Below, one piece after another: positions 63,510 through 64,000 of a stretch of DNA of 64,000 nt. The position numbers and the translations under genes are program-made. This DNA comes from Martinezella lusitana (GTDB lineage Bacteria > Pseudomonadota > Alphaproteobacteria > Rhizobiales > Rhizobiaceae): positions 558,001-622,000 of the forward strand of contig NZ_JAFEVL010000045.1 of assembly GCF_016901135.1 (NCBI RefSeq). Direction: 5' to 3'. The notes under the pieces are model-generated. The model was not told where the DNA came from, did not search any database, and saw nothing but the letters and a program-made list of their open reading frames with translations. The stretch's first letter is position 1, and each line of letters begins with the position of its first letter.

Positions 63510-64000
63510 ATGGTCCAGGGCGACCCGTATTTGTCTGACAGTCAGAATAGTGCCGTGGCGGCGCGGGTTCGCGAAGAAATTGCCCGACGACGCATTTCCA
63601 GGCAGCGGCTAGCCAACGATGCACGCATCAGTCTTTCGACATTGGAGAAGGCTCTTTCCGGACATCGCCCCTTCACGCTTGCGACCATCATTCGCCTGGA
63701 GCAAGCGATGGGCGTTGTTTTGCGCGAGCCGACAGGGGCGCCGCCGGCACTGGGCAACGAGAAGTCCGGACATGCCCCGGAAGAGCTTGGTGCCTATTCG
63801 CGTGCTTCAGTTTCATGGCTTGAGGGCGTCTATCTGACGCTTCGGCCATCCTTCGGGGATCAGAATGCGATTTTTGCCTATTGCACCGAGATTGCATGGA
63901 ATAGCGAAAGCACGCGTCTGAGTTTCAGGGAGCGCGAGCGCAGCGACGCCTCGTTTTCGCAGCAGGGCTCGGTATCGGTTCCGCATCTATCGGGGCATAT
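63510..64000 (+). CDS. XRE-family transcriptional regulator (partial, runs off the right edge)
   Basis: The first 163 residues are present. Residues ~18-75 form a Cro/C1-type helix-turn-helix (ISRQRLANDARISLSTLEKA, then GHRPFTLATIIRLEQAMG). The part beyond ~95 looks like the start of a sensor or GRAM/START-like domain (SWLEGVYLTLRPSFGDQNAI). AGGA lies before the ATG at 63510; the overlapping ATG at 63502 is out of frame. Divergent from the sortase target gene with 169 bases between, it may regulate that pair. The C-terminus is outside the window. Confidence 0.75.
   Translation, partial: MVQGDPYLSDSQNSAVAARVREEIARRRISRQRLANDARISLSTLEKALSGHRPFTLATIIRLEQAMGVVLREPTGAPPALGNEKSGHAPEELGAYSRASVSWLEGVYLTLRPSFGDQNAIFAYCTEIAWNSESTRLSFRERERSDASFSQQGSVSVPHLSGH

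Overview
The window looks like accessory-replicon or chromid DNA of an alphaproteobacterium of the Rhizobium/Agrobacterium group. This rests on about 60% GC coding sequence, dense solute-binding ABC operons each with its own GntR, TetR or ROK regulator, a ScfR-type regulator remnant at the left edge, and a surface-polysaccharide cluster matching one known from Sinorhizobium meliloti. I saw no rRNA, tRNA, CRISPR array or replication gene. All functions were assigned by reading translations and motifs; no database search was run.

Left part (1-34.7 kb) is intact and organised as transport-plus-catabolism modules. In order: (a) 333-6204 (+), a polar amino-acid-type ABC transporter with an MmgE/PrpD protein and an NtaA/SnaA-type flavin monooxygenase; (b) 6258-7979 (-), an ABCB-type exporter; (c) 8176-14937 (-), DapA-family aldolase, GntR regulator, Ugp/Mal-type sugar ABC transporter and PfkB kinase; (d) 15165-22395 (-), a BMP-type (nucleoside) ABC transporter with an amidase and a cytosine-deaminase-like hydrolase; (e) a TetR/VOC divergent pair, a 68-aa KTSC protein and an MFS carrier; (f) 25645-34745, a sugar-acid module with an enolase-superfamily dehydratase, a Dpp/Opp-type ABC transporter, and a divergent GntR regulator plus KdgD-like enzyme.

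Middle part (34.7-45.4 kb) is a patchwork. Working genes (double GNAT acetyltransferase, aspartoacylase-family deacylase, GntR regulator, DAO-type oxidase, MFS_3 exporter, acyltransferase 3, ROK regulator) alternate with fragments of an acetylornithine deacetylase, an aldehyde dehydrogenase, a class III aminotransferase and a short-chain dehydrogenase.

Right part holds the most coherent system: 45470-52777 (-), a seven-gene operon (UDP-xylose synthase, UDP-xylose/UDP-glucose 4-epimerase, cellulose-synthase-like GT2, UDP-glucose dehydrogenase, DUF995, glycoside hydrolase, DUF995). It corresponds to the S. meliloti uxs1-uxe-apsA-apsH1-apsE-apsH2 operon for arabinose-containing polysaccharide, with a UDP-glucose dehydrogenase gene added and no adjacent cuxR. 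Upstream lie an AT-rich control region and a dead IS5-type transposase. Then come small exported proteins, an APC permease, a LuxR regulator, an amidase fused at its 3' end to an acylphosphatase scar, and a YUCCA-like flavin monooxygenase. The window ends with a class GN sortase plus its LPXTG-like VIT/VWA target protein, divergent from an XRE regulator that runs off the edge.
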